45,907 nt of DNA from Streptomyces sabulosicollis. Lineage in GTDB: Bacteria; Actinomycetota; Actinomycetes; Streptomycetales; Streptomycetaceae. Both the position numbers and the translations under genes were made by a program. The notes beneath the pieces are model-generated. The model did not search any database. It saw only the letters and a program-made list of their open reading frames with translations, and had not been told where the DNA came from. The stretch lies in contig NZ_JAEEAP010000018.1 of assembly GCF_016103465.1 (NCBI RefSeq), forward strand, positions 1 through 45,907, in the 5' to 3' direction. Positions 17,489 through 26,057 of this stretch are shown in pieces (within the stretch, counting starts at the first letter, position 1; each line of letters opens with the position of its first letter).

Positions 17489-18388
17489 TATCTCCAGGAC
17501 CTGGAGCGCCCAGGGCTCATGGCGGCCGTCGGCACCGCCCGGGCGGTACTGGCCGAAGGCAGGCATGCCGTTGGCCACCGTGGGCACCAGACGGGAGCCG
17601 CGGCAGCCGATGCCATGGCCCAGCAGCCACTGGCGGATGTCCTCGTGGCCGCGCAGCCACAGCTCGTACGGCGGCATGGAGAGCGTGGCGTCCTCGTGCA
17701 GCAGGGCGGTGAGGGAGTCGAGGTCATAGCGCTCGAAGGCGTCCACATAGCGGGCCAGCAGCGCGCGCTGCTCCTCGTCCAGCGGCTTGACCGGGTCGGA
17801 GTCGCTGATCCGGCTCGCGGCGAGGGTGGCCCGGGCGCGCTGCAGGGCGCTGTTGACGGACGCGACGGTGGTGCCCAGCAGCTCGGCGACCTCGCTCGCC
17901 TTCCACGCCAGGACCTCGCGCAGGATCAGCACCGCCCGCTGGCGGGGGGCCAGATGCTGGAGCGCGGCGATGAACGCGAGCCGCACGGCGTCCCGCTGGG
18001 CCGCCACCTCGGCGGGGTCTCCCCCGTCCGGCAGCACCTGGCCGTCCGGGACCGGCCCGATCCAGGTGGCCTCCGGCTGCTCGGCGAGCGTGGCCGGGAA
18101 CGGGGTGGCCGCGGAGGTCAGATCCATGGGCCGGGCCCGCCGCTTGCTCCCGCTGAGCATGTCCAGGCACACATTGGTGGCGATGCGGTAGAGCCACGAC
18201 CGCAGCGCGGACCGGCCCTCGAAGCGGTCCAGCCCCCGCCAGGCGCGCACCATCGTCTCCTGGACGGCGTCCTCGGCCTCGAAGGCCGAGCCCAGCATCC
18301 GATAGCAGTAACCGGTCAGCTGCGTGCGATACGGCTCCAGCTGGAGCTCGACACCGGTCGCGCCGTCCACCGCCGCCACATCACTCAT
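17387..18388 (-). CDS. ECF sigma factor with C-terminal SnoaL domain
   Basis: Alternative RNA polymerase sigma factor, 333 aa. Region 2 ([20 protein letters not shown] and [15 protein letters not shown]), region 4 ([20 protein letters not shown] then [20 protein letters not shown]) and a SnoaL-like domain from about residue 205 ([20 protein letters not shown]) that in related ECF groups regulates activity in cis. Start ATG 18388 has GAGGTG 5 bp upstream; a longer form to 18460 is unlikely. No anti-sigma gene is adjacent, as is usual for SnoaL-bearing sigma factors; the STAS gene converges on it with a 102-bp overlap. Confidence 0.9.
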   Translation of the reverse strand: MSDVAAVDGATGVELQLEPYRTQLTGYCYRMLGSAFEAEDAVQETMVRAWRGLDRFEGRSALRSWLYRIATNVCLDMLSGSKRRARPMDLTSAATPFPATLAEQPEATWIGPVPDGQVLPDGGDPAEVAAQRDAVRLAFIAALQHLAPRQRAVLILREVLAWKASEVAELLGTTVASVNSALQRARATLAASRISDSDPVKPLDEEQRALLARYVDAFERYDLDSLTALLHEDATLSMPPYELWLRGHEDIRQWLLGHGIGCRGSRLVPTVANGMPAFGQYRPGGADGRHEPWALQVLEISGGRITGLNSFLDTERLFPLFGLPAWLGPEGVA

Positions 18389-18511
18389 CGCCGCACCTCG
18401 ATCGCCTCGATCGCTCTTCGGACTCCCATGGGCGCCAAACCTAGCGGGCCCCACTGACAACGGCGCCGACCTGCGGAAACGACAGACGGCTCGGAACGCC
18501 GGACGGGTGAC

Positions 18512-18751
18512 TCAGCCCACCGGGCGGGCGCTGACCGCGGCGGCGTGCACCTGATGACCGCCGCTGGCGATCATCCGCACCTCCGCACGGTCGCTGATCT
18601 CCGCCCGTACGATGCCGGTGTCGTCCGCGTACACGGGGTGCCCACCCGGACCGCTGCTGTCCGTACGGTGTACCACCACGACGTCCTCGGTCCCCGGGTC
18701 CGGGGCGGTCGCATCCACGAAGACCAGCTCATACCTCTCTCGGCTCCGCAT
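18512..18751 (-). CDS. DUF6296 small protein
   Basis: 79-aa protein of a Streptomyces-typical family of unknown function, recognised by RYELVFVDATAP, DVVVVHRTDSSGPGGHPVY and TGIVRAEISDRAEVRMIASG. No signal or membrane segment; predicted compact beta-rich protein. GGAGGAGGG precedes the start; a GTG one codon earlier (18754) is equally possible. Same strand as the upstream P-type ATPase gene, 92 bp after its stop. Function unknown. Confidence 0.72.
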   Translation of the reverse strand: MRSRERYELVFVDATAPDPGTEDVVVVHRTDSSGPGGHPVYADDTGIVRAEISDRAEVRMIASGGHQVHAAAVSARPVG

Positions 18752-18843
18752 CACGCCCTCCTCCGCACCGACCCGCCCCCGTCATCTCAAACCGGGACAT
18801 TCAACACTATCGCTCGGGCCGGGCGGCGCAAGAGGTTCGGTGC

Positions 18844-21800
18844 TCACCCCGGTGCGGCGGTCTCCGCGGCGTCCGCGGCGGCCACGCCCTCCGCCGTGTC
18901 CTCCGCCGCGCCCTCCTCGGGCGGAGTCCTGTCGAGGTGCAGCAGCGGGGCCAGGATGGGGCCGAACACGGTGGCCACGGTGATGGAACCCAGGGTGATG
19001 GCCCAGGCGAACGGGCCGAGCGGGGTGCAGTCGAAGAACTGGCTGACGCCCGGGGTCTGGATGATGCCGACGAGCACCACGGCGGAGCCCAGGCCGGCGA
19101 TCAGAACGTGCCGGTCCAGGCCGCCCGTGGTCAGGGTCTGCGCCAGCTGGGTGCCGACCAGCGCCGCGAGCGCCACCGTACTGGCCCGGCGGCGCCGGCC
19201 GGTGACCCGGGCACCGGTCCACGCCAGCCCGGCCCCGGCGGCCGTGATGACGCCCCGCAACAGCATCTCCTTGGTGAGCGCGACGCCCAGCGAGCGGCTG
19301 GGGCCCTCCTTGAGCAGCCGTTCGCCGGTGTGCCCGGTGGGCTCGCGCACCGCGATGGCGAGCGCGGGCGCGAGGTCGGTCAACAGGTTGACCAGCATGA
19401 TCTGACGCGCGCTCAGGGGGGTGGCGCCGGTCAGGGCGGAGGTCGCCACGCTGAAGGTGACCTCGCCGAAGTTGCCGCCGATGAGGATGGCGAGGGCGGC
19501 GCGGACCGAGGCCCACATGGCGCGCCCCTCCATCAGGGCCGAGACGATGGTCTCCAGGCGGTCGTCGGTGACGACCAGGTCCGCCGCGGCGGTCGCGGCG
19601 GGGGTGCCGCGCCGGCCCAGGGCGATCCCGACGTCCGCGAGCCGGATCGCGGGGGCGTCGTTGGCGCCGTCCCCGGTCATCGCCACCACCCGGCCCAGGC
19701 GCTGGTACGCCTGGACGATACGGACCTTGTGGTGCGGGCTGCACCGGGCGATGACGTCCACTGTCGGCAGCAGCTCGTCCAGCCGCTCGTCGTCCATCTC
19801 GTCCAGCTCCGGACCGGTGCACACCGTGGGCTCGCGGACGTCCATGATGGTGGCCGCGATGGCGTCCGCGGTGGCGGGGTGGTCGCCGGTGAGCATCACG
19901 GTCTGCACCCCGGCCTCGCGCAGCCGCTCGGTGGCCGGTCCGGCGCTGGTGCGGACGGGGTCGGCGAGCGCGATGAAGCCGAGGAAGTCCAGGTCCCGCA
20001 CGGTGTCATCGGTGAGGTCCTCGCCCTCCCGCATCCGGCGCTCGGCCACCGCCAGCACCCGACGCCCCGCCCCGGCCAGCTCCTCGGCGGCGTCGGCCAG
20101 CTTCTTGATGTCCTCCGCGTCCAGGGGGGTGGCCCGTCCGGTGCCCGGGGCGCGCCGCCGGGCGACCCGCTCGAGAACGCCCTCGGGCGCTCCCTTGACG
20201 CTGAGCAGCACGCCGTGCGAGGTGCGCCCGGCGGTGGCGTGGTAGGCGCGGGAGGGTTCGAAGGGCAGCGCGTCGGTACGGCGCCAGCGGGGCGCCCCGC
20301 GCCGCACCCCGACCCCGGCCCGGCGCGCCCCGACGCTCACCGCGCGGTCGGTCTGGTGCGCCATGGGCTCGGCCTGGCGGGCCGGCGGGGTCGCGCGCAG
20401 GGCCGCGGCGAGCACCGCCTTACGGGGCGCGTCGAGCCGGTCGGCGGGTTGCGGGCCGCCGCCGTCACTGACGGCCGCGAGCTGGAGGGTGCCCTCGGTG
20501 AGGGTCCCGGTCTTGTCGAAGCACAGCACGTCGGCCCGGCCGAGCGCCTCAATGGTGCGGGGGTTGCGGACCAGGGCACCGAGGTCGGCCAGCCGCCGGG
20601 CGGCGGCCAGCTGGGCCGCGTTGACCAGGAACGGCAGCCCTTCGGGGACGGACGCCACGGCCAGGTTGACGGCCGAGGCGAGGTTCTCGGTGAGCGGGAG
20701 GCCGTGCAGCAGTCCGGCGCCGGCGACGGCGGCGGCGGACCCGACCGCGATGGGCACGCTGGACCGGGTGAGCGCGGTCAGTCGCGCCTCGACACCGGTG
20801 ACGGGGGCGGCCTGGCGGGCGGTGGCCAGGCTGCGGCCGACCTCGGTGGCCGGTCCGGTGGCCACGACGACGGCCTCCGCCCGCCCCGCGGAGACCGTGG
20901 TGCCCTCGTAGAGCATCGACCGGCGCTGGGTGAGGTGGGCGCCGACGACCGGCGCCGGGGACTTGCGCACGGGGAGGGACTCGCCGGTCAGCGAGGACTC
21001 GTCGACCTCGAGCCCCTCGGCCTCCAGCACCCGGCAGTCGGCGGGCACCACGTCCTCCGGGCCCAGCACGACGATGTCGCCGGGGACCAGGTCCCCGGCG
21101 GTCACCAGGCGTTCCGTACCGCCCCGGCGGACCCGGGCGCCGATCGCCGACCGGGCGAACAGCTCGGACAGCGCCCGCTCGGTCCTGACCCGCTGGAATC
21201 CTCCGACGAGCGCGGAGATGCCGGTGATGGCGGCCACCAGCGCGGCGTCGGTGCGCGAGCCCACGGCGGCGGCCAGGGCGGCCCCGCCGGCCAGGACCGG
21301 GGTCAGCGGGTTGGCCAGTTCCTCGATGAACGCGGCGGGCAGGGTGGTGCGGGTGGGCTCGCCCCGGCGCGGCCCCTGCGCGGTGCGGGATGCCGCCTCC
21401 TCCGGGGCCAGCCCTTCGGACCCGGTCCCCAGCCGCTCCAGCACCCGGGGGACGGGCATCAGATACCAGGGGGTGGTGGTCACCGGCGGGTCCATGGGGC
21501 GGGCGAGCAGCTGGCGCGCCCGCCAGCTGCCCAGGGCGAAGGCCAGGGTCCCGGCGGTGGTGCCCGCCGCCGCGCCGCGCGCGGTGGCCTGGTTCGGTGA
21601 CGCCTGGAGGGCGGCCACCGCGCCGATGGCGCTGCCGCCCGCGGACAGCAGGGCGCTCTCCCGGTCGACCCGCGCGGCCACCCCGACGGCGTCCACGATG
21701 AGCCCGGCCGACTCCAGGTCGGCACCGACGAGCAGATGGGCGCCCCAGGCCGGGGGCTCGCCCTCGCGGTGCACGCCGATGCCGCAGTCGGCGGCTCCCA

Positions 21801-23358
21801 GGGCCCGGCGGTTGCCGGAGAGCAGCAGCACCACGGCGCCGTCGGCCTGCAGGGAGCGTACGGAGGCCACGAGGCGGCCGCCGGAGGGGACCACCACGTC
21901 GGCGAAGGTGATGTCCGTGGGGCGCGGCCGGTCGGTGGCCAGGACGATGCGGGCCCCCGCCCGGCGGGCGGCGGCGGCCACGGCCTCGGCGCCCGGCACG
22001 GTCTGCGGGGCGAGGCCCACCACCGCCTGCAGCTTGTGCCCCCGGGCCAGCCCGAGCACCCGCTCGCTGCCCCTGCGGCGGAGCCTCGCCGCGGTCTGCT
22101 GCCCGGTGCGGCCGGTCAGCTCCAGCGTGTCCAGGGCGCCGAGCACCCATCCGCCCGCGTGGCGGGTCTCCAGGGGCTCGTCGGAGTCGAAGAGGTCGAA
22201 GAGGCGCTCGGCGGTCCGCTCGGGGTCGGCGCCGCCGAGGAGTTCCAGGTCGATGGCTTCGTAGCGGTCGCCGCGCAGCGCCGCCTCGTCCAGCACCACG
22301 GTGTCGACCTGGCCCAGCCGCCGCAGACAACTGCGGTCCATGGCCAGCACGCCGCGCAGTGCCAGGAACCGGCCAAGGCTGGTCGCGAACCCCTCCCGGC
22401 CGGCCCCGGGCGCCTTGGGCACGGAGGAGAACCCGACGGCGAACCCGCGGCGCGGGCCGACGAAGGGGGCGGCGAGGGCGCCGGCCACGGCCCCCGCCGC
22501 CATGGAGCGCTCCGCGAAGCGCTCCACGGTGTCCTCGGGGGACGGGCCGGGCCGCTCGACGACGATGGGCTCGGCCACCACGTCCTGGGGGCCGTGCACC
22601 AGGTGCGGCTCCATCGCGGCCCAGGCCCGGCCCTCCGCCTCCGCCTCCCACCACAGGGCCATCCGCTGGACGAGGTCGAGCGCGAGCCCCCCGCCGCTGG
22701 TGGCCACGCCCTGGGTCAGCGCGCTCAGCACCGGCAGCACCGGCTCGGTCGGCGCGCCGCGGGTGATGGCCAGCGCCAGCCGCCGCAGGCGGGGGTGGTT
22801 CTGGATGACGGCCATGGTCGCCGCCACCTCGGTGGGCAGCTTGAGCCAGGGGGCCAGCCGCAGGGCGGTGGCCACGCTCAGCCCCACGACGTCCGCGGCC
22901 ACGACGGCCAGCGACTGGGCCGCCCTGGCGCCCCCGGAGGGGTGGCGGGGCTCGGGGGCCCATTCGTCGAACTCCTCGGTGGGCGCGACGGGCTCCTGGA
23001 CCTCCGCGCGCTCGATCCGGGCGATCAGGTCCTGCTCGGACGGGGGCGGCTTGCCCACGGCCACCACGACCCGCTCGGACGGTGAGTTCACCCGGGCCCA
23101 GTGCACCCGCGGATGCTCCTCGAGCGCCCGCTCCACCCGGCGGGCCACCTGCTCGCCGCCTATGCCGTGCACCCCGCGGACCTCGATGTAGTACCGCCCC
23201 GGGTAGGACCAGATCCCGCGCCCGGAGGGCCGGACCAGCCGTCCAACGGCTCCGGCGGCGTCCCGTACGCCCGCGGCCACACCGCTTTTGATGGGTGCGA
23301 GCAGCAGCGAAGGCGGCAGGGGCAGGCGCAGCGCTGACAGCGACGGCAGCGGTGACAT
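18844..23358 (-). CDS. Large CtpI-like cation-transporting P-type ATPase
   Basis: Membrane ion pump, about 1504 aa, roughly twice the usual bacterial size and like mycobacterial CtpI in having a long N-terminal extension. Residues about 45-130 look like an HMA-type domain (YYIEVRGVHGIGGEQVARRV) without a CxxC metal site. A second half-pump-like region precedes the catalytic core. Core motifs: TGES (791-794), PEGLP in the M4 helix, DKTGTLTEG with phospho-Asp948, and MTGDGANDAPAIRLAD around residue 1230. PEGLP is typical of P2-type Ca/Mg/Mn-like pumps, not of P1B heavy-metal pumps; the cation is unknown. GGAGG lies 8 bp before the ATG. Divergent from the Lys-rich membrane protein gene. Confidence 0.88.
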   Translation of the reverse strand: MSPLPSLSALRLPLPPSLLLAPIKSGVAAGVRDAAGAVGRLVRPSGRGIWSYPGRYYIEVRGVHGIGGEQVARRVERALEEHPRVHWARVNSPSERVVVAVGKPPPSEQDLIARIERAEVQEPVAPTEEFDEWAPEPRHPSGGARAAQSLAVVAADVVGLSVATALRLAPWLKLPTEVAATMAVIQNHPRLRRLALAITRGAPTEPVLPVLSALTQGVATSGGGLALDLVQRMALWWEAEAEGRAWAAMEPHLVHGPQDVVAEPIVVERPGPSPEDTVERFAERSMAAGAVAGALAAPFVGPRRGFAVGFSSVPKAPGAGREGFATSLGRFLALRGVLAMDRSCLRRLGQVDTVVLDEAALRGDRYEAIDLELLGGADPERTAERLFDLFDSDEPLETRHAGGWVLGALDTLELTGRTGQQTAARLRRRGSERVLGLARGHKLQAVVGLAPQTVPGAEAVAAAARRAGARIVLATDRPRPTDITFADVVVPSGGRLVASVRSLQADGAVVLLLSGNRRALGAADCGIGVHREGEPPAWGAHLLVGADLESAGLIVDAVGVAARVDRESALLSAGGSAIGAVAALQASPNQATARGAAAGTTAGTLAFALGSWRARQLLARPMDPPVTTTPWYLMPVPRVLERLGTGSEGLAPEEAASRTAQGPRRGEPTRTTLPAAFIEELANPLTPVLAGGAALAAAVGSRTDAALVAAITGISALVGGFQRVRTERALSELFARSAIGARVRRGGTERLVTAGDLVPGDIVVLGPEDVVPADCRVLEAEGLEVDESSLTGESLPVRKSPAPVVGAHLTQRRSMLYEGTTVSAGRAEAVVVATGPATEVGRSLATARQAAPVTGVEARLTALTRSSVPIAVGSAAAVAGAGLLHGLPLTENLASAVNLAVASVPEGLPFLVNAAQLAAARRLADLGALVRNPRTIEALGRADVLCFDKTGTLTEGTLQLAAVSDGGGPQPADRLDAPRKAVLAAALRATPPARQAEPMAHQTDRAVSVGARRAGVGVRRGAPRWRRTDALPFEPSRAYHATAGRTSHGVLLSVKGAPEGVLERVARRRAPGTGRATPLDAEDIKKLADAAEELAGAGRRVLAVAERRMREGEDLTDDTVRDLDFLGFIALADPVRTSAGPATERLREAGVQTVMLTGDHPATADAIAATIMDVREPTVCTGPELDEMDDERLDELLPTVDVIARCSPHHKVRIVQAYQRLGRVVAMTGDGANDAPAIRLADVGIALGRRGTPAATAAADLVVTDDRLETIVSALMEGRAMWASVRAALAILIGGNFGEVTFSVATSALTGATPLSARQIMLVNLLTDLAPALAIAVREPTGHTGERLLKEGPSRSLGVALTKEMLLRGVITAAGAGLAWTGARVTGRRRRASTVALAALVGTQLAQTLTTGGLDRHVLIAGLGSAVVLVGIIQTPGVSQFFDCTPLGPFAWAITLGSITVATVFGPILAPLLHLDRTPPEEGAAEDTAEGVAAADAAETAAPG

Positions 23359-23459
23359 CAAAGGGACCTCCGCTCTCCGGGCAGCCTGCCCGGTTCATCC
23401 CTATTACCCTGAAAAGGGAAGAAGATTCCATCCGTCATCACCGTGTGGACGTGAGACCA

Positions 23460-24170
23460 GTGACCACTCCCGCTAATGCACGCAAGCGCAGTTCCTCGAC
23501 CGCCGCGAAGAAGACGGCATCACCGGCGCGCGGCGGCAAGTCCACGACGAAGTCCCGGACCACGTCGGCCACCTCGAAGTCCTCGCAGGCGAAGAGGCCG
23601 GCGAAGTCCACCAGGCCGACGAAGACCACACAGCGGCAGCGGACGGCGAAGGCCGCCAAGGCCCCCGTGGAGACGACGCGCAGCGACGGCAGGCGCCGCG
23701 TGACCGTCACGGTGCCCACCTTCGACGCCATGGGGCACGCCACGAAGGAGGGGCTCGACACCGTCGGCCACGCCACCAGGGAAACCCTCGACACGGTGGG
23801 GCACGCCACGAAGGAGACCTTCGGGACGGTCGGCCACGCGACCACCCGCGCGACCGGCGGTGCGGCGAAGGCGGCGATGAAGCCGATCGAGGTGGCCCGC
23901 CGGGTGCTGCCCGCCAAGGGCGGACTCCCGCTGTACGTGGGGCTGGGGGCGCTGGGCGCCGTGGAGGTCATCGAATGGCCGGTGGCCCTCGGCATCGGGG
24001 TCGGTTACGCCGTGCTGCGCAAGGGCGGCATCATGGCCGAGCCGTCCGAGGAGCGCGGCGCACGCCGCGGCGAGGGTCAGCAGGGTCGCACCGCGGGCCG
24101 CTCCAGCACCAAGAGCGCCCGTTCCGGAAGCCGTTCGCAAACGCGTAAATCCGCCAAGGCCGCGGCGTAA
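23460..24170 (+). CDS. Lys/Arg-rich membrane protein with 11-residue repeats
   Basis: Unrecognised protein, about 236 aa. The first ~80 residues are a Lys/Ser/Thr/Ala-rich, histone-tail-like segment; residues 91-134 are four 11-residue repeats of the type VGHAT(K/R)ETLDT; residues about 154-187 are hydrophobic (LPLYVGLGALGAVEVIEWPV) and could cross or hairpin into the membrane; the C-terminus is again Lys/Arg-rich. The start is uncertain: GTG at 23460 is chosen, with GTGs at 23451 and 23445 also in frame. Divergent from the P-type ATPase, with about 100 bp between them, so possibly co-regulated. Could be a membrane-DNA or membrane-anionic polymer adaptor; that is speculation. Confidence 0.7.
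   Translation: MTTPANARKRSSSTAAKKTASPARGGKSTTKSRTTSATSKSSQAKRPAKSTRPTKTTQRQRTAKAAKAPVETTRSDGRRRVTVTVPTFDAMGHATKEGLDTVGHATRETLDTVGHATKETFGTVGHATTRATGGAAKAAMKPIEVARRVLPAKGGLPLYVGLGALGAVEVIEWPVALGIGVGYAVLRKGGIMAEPSEERGARRGEGQQGRTAGRSSTKSARSGSRSQTRKSAKAAA
23730..23861 (+). repeat. Four 33-bp coding repeats
   Basis: Encodes MGHATKEGLDT, VGHATRETLDT, VGHATKETFGT and VGHATTRATGG. The 11-residue period is typical of amphipathic apolipoprotein/LEA-like helices that lie on membranes. Confidence 0.85.
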
Positions 24171-24237
24171 CGTTTTGACCAGCGGCTTCGCGTCCCACCG
24201 ATTTCGTCTGCAAAGCGGTCAAGAATCGGGCACAACT

Positions 24238-24261
24238 CTGTGGGAAACGGGCACCCCACAG
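24238..24261. terminator. Hairpin in 24.17-24.43 kb gap
   Basis: CTGTGGG-(10)-CCCACAG, perfect 7-bp arms, about 70 bp after the Lys-rich gene. Without a T tract it may be a weak terminator or an operator for the downstream regulator. The gap also holds the near-palindrome TGGTATACACCA at about 24274-24285. Confidence 0.4.
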
Positions 24262-24431
24262 TCACCGTAGCGTTGGTATACACCAGGAAGCGGACCTAAC
24301 ACCCGTCACTGAATTCCCCCTGGGGTCCGGCATATTGCGTGGCCGCGATGCGCCGACCCTCCGTCACCTGGGGGTTCACCCGAGACGGACTGACCACTCC
24401 GTCATGAATCGACCGAAAGCGGTGACTCCTC

Positions 24432-25088
24432 TTGGCCCTCCCCCACAGCGCTCAGAGTGCCCCTCGAGTGCCCGGACAGGCAGTGCCCGCCGCCTCGCGG
24501 CACGCCACCGGTATGGCCACGCTCGCCCCAGACCTCCATGTGATGGCCGGGGACGAGGACTTCTTCCGATACTTCGGCGCCTCGTCCGCCGAGTTGTGCG
24601 GCCGCAGCCTGTTCGACCTGCTGCACCCCAGCACCCCCTCCGTCCTGCGGGAACACTTCTCACGGCTGCACGACGGGCGGCGCACCCGCTTCACCGAGCG
24701 CGTCCTCGGCTACCACTCACGCGGCCGGGTGTTCTCGGGCAAGCTGACCGGCACGGCCATCCAGGGCCGGTCCGACCGGCTCACGGCCATCGTCGTGATG
24801 GTCAAGCCCGATGACGAACGACCGGAGGAGGAACCGACCCCCACCGGCCAGAAGCTGCTGTCGCCGCTGGAGGCCCGGATACTCGAGGGCGTGGCCACCG
24901 GCGCGTCGACCGTGCAGATGGCCGCCAAGCTCTACCTCAGCAGACAGGGCGTCGAGTACCACGTGGGATCCATGTTGCGGAAGATGAAGGCACCCAACCG
25001 GGCCGCCTTGGTCTCGCGCGCCTACGCGGCGGGCATGCTGACCGTCGGCACCTGGCCGGCCCGCGTTCGCCCGGAATTCATCAAATGA
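24432..25088 (+). CDS. PAS-LuxR transcriptional regulator (PimM-like)
   Basis: Regulator of the small PAS-LuxR class known from polyene clusters (PimM, AmphRIV), 218 aa from the TTG at 24432. PAS domain about 28-125 (EDFFRYFGASSAELCGRSLF then RLHDGRRTRFTERVLGYHSR) and LuxR helix-turn-helix about 143-205 (LSPLEARILEGVATGASTVQ, LYLSRQGVEYHVGSMLRKM). Start choice is weak: GGTGA precedes the TTG, whereas an ATG at 24513 aligns with the start of PimM but has no ribosome-binding site. No polyketide genes are in the window, so it may be an orphan or act at distance. Followed by a strong terminator. Confidence 0.85.
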   Translation: MALPHSAQSAPRVPGQAVPAASRHATGMATLAPDLHVMAGDEDFFRYFGASSAELCGRSLFDLLHPSTPSVLREHFSRLHDGRRTRFTERVLGYHSRGRVFSGKLTGTAIQGRSDRLTAIVVMVKPDDERPEEEPTPTGQKLLSPLEARILEGVATGASTVQMAAKLYLSRQGVEYHVGSMLRKMKAPNRAALVSRAYAAGMLTVGTWPARVRPEFIK

Positions 25089-25098
25089 CCCACCCCAT

Positions 25099-25113
25099 GT
25101 GACGGCACGTCAC
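25099..25113. promoter_or_regulatory. Palindrome after PAS-LuxR gene
   Basis: GTGACG-gca-CGTCAC, perfect 6-bp arms with 3-bp centre, immediately before the terminator stem. May be part of a termination region or an operator; no further support. Confidence 0.35.
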
Positions 25114-25118
25114 GCGGA

Positions 25119-25149
25119 ACAGGCCCGGGGCGCGGTGCCCCGGGCCTGT
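25119..25149 (+). terminator. Strong hairpin terminator after PAS-LuxR gene
   Basis: ACAGGCCCGGGGC-gcggt-GCCCCGGGCCTGT: perfect 13-bp stem, 5-nt loop, 30 bp after the stop codon, followed by CGTCTT. Separates the PAS-LuxR gene from the lipoprotein operon. Confidence 0.8.
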
Positions 25150-25216
25150 CGTCTTCGGCCACCCGGCTGAATGCGTCACGGTTCCCACGGCCCGGCCGGT
25201 GCCCCACGGGTCCCGC

Positions 25217-25244
25217 GTGACACGCCTCCGTCGCTCAGTAGGCT
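25217..25244 (+). promoter_or_regulatory. Candidate promoter of lipoprotein-TCS operon
   Basis: GTGACA (25217-25222), 16-bp spacer, TAGGCT (25239-25244). Transcription would begin about 3 bp before the ATG at 25254, implying a nearly leaderless mRNA. A CTCAG-tagg-CTGAG inverted repeat overlaps the -10. Confidence 0.45.
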
Positions 25245-25253
25245 GAGACGGCC

Positions 25254-26057
25254 ATGCGTTCACTCCCCACCGGATCGCGCGCCGCGCGACGACGCCCCCG
25301 CCCGAGGCTGCCCCGCGCCCTCCTGCCCGCCGTGCTGGCCGCGTGCGCCGCCGTGACCGCCGCGGGGTGCGCGGCCCAGGCCGGGGTGCGGGACGACGGC
25401 GCGGCGCGCTCGCTGTCGGCACCGGCCAGCGCGGTTCCGCTGTGGCCCCGGTACACCCCCTCGGCCGTGATCTCGCCCAGCGGGAAACCCGACTTCGCCC
25501 GCTATCTGCCGGTGGACAAGGTCAAGGTGCCCGCGGGCGGACTGGCCGCCCTGTCCGCGAAAAACCTGCTGCTCCATGACCCCAATGTGCCGGCGGTGGT
25601 GCAGAAGGAGGTCTCGCTGTGCCCGGACGGCGCCCAGTGCCCGCTGCGGGACGCCGTCCACCGCGATCTGACCGGCGACGGCCGGGACGAACTGGTGGTG
25701 GCGGCCGATCTGCCGGGGTTCGAGCGGACGCTGCTCCAGGTCTATACCGCCTCCGGCCGCACGGTCCGCCCCGTGCTGATCTACTGGGGTCCGCCGGGGC
25801 TCACCGGCGAAACCTTCGGCCGGGATCTGCTGATCTCCGCGATCGGCCAGGACGGCCGGGTCACCACCCGCTTCCGCTGGAACGGCACCGTCATGGCGGC
25901 CGTGACGCCCGAGGACGGCACGGCCGGCCGGACCCCCGTCCCGGAGGACGGCGCGGCCGCCCGGACCGCCGACCCCGAGGTCGTACCGGAGGCCGTGCCG
26001 AGCAGCACCGGCACGGCGGACACGGGCACCCGTACGGAGACGAGGACGACGCGATGA
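25254..26057 (+). CDS. CseA-like lipoprotein
   Basis: Predicted exported lipoprotein, 267 aa. Basic N-terminus, hydrophobic segment LLPAVLAACAAVTAAG and lipobox TAAGC (lipid-carrying Cys near residue 39). The mature part contains DLTGDGRDELVVAADLP, an FG-GAP-like DGDG/D-type motif, and a Pro/Thr/Glu-rich tail from about residue 220. Its stop overlaps the response-regulator ATG (ATGA), so it is coupled to the two-component genes. The order lipoprotein, response regulator, kinase is that of cseA-cseB-cseC of Streptomyces, but no sigE precedes it. By analogy it may modulate the kinase from outside the membrane. Confidence 0.72.
   Translation: MRSLPTGSRAARRRPRPRLPRALLPAVLAACAAVTAAGCAAQAGVRDDGAARSLSAPASAVPLWPRYTPSAVISPSGKPDFARYLPVDKVKVPAGGLAALSAKNLLLHDPNVPAVVQKEVSLCPDGAQCPLRDAVHRDLTGDGRDELVVAADLPGFERTLLQVYTASGRTVRPVLIYWGPPGLTGETFGRDLLISAIGQDGRVTTRFRWNGTVMAAVTPEDGTAGRTPVPEDGAAARTADPEVVPEAVPSSTGTADTGTRTETRTTR

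Noticed and set aside
18937-21600. Plus-strand open frame of 887 codons inside the P-type ATPase region
   Set aside because: The opposite strand carries all P-type ATPase motifs; this frame is low-complexity and has no recognisable domain.
24432-25253. PAS-LuxR gene as the missing sigma factor of the Cse-like operon
   Set aside because: Its domains are PAS and LuxR helix-turn-helix, not sigma regions, and a 13-bp-stem terminator separates it from the lipoprotein gene.
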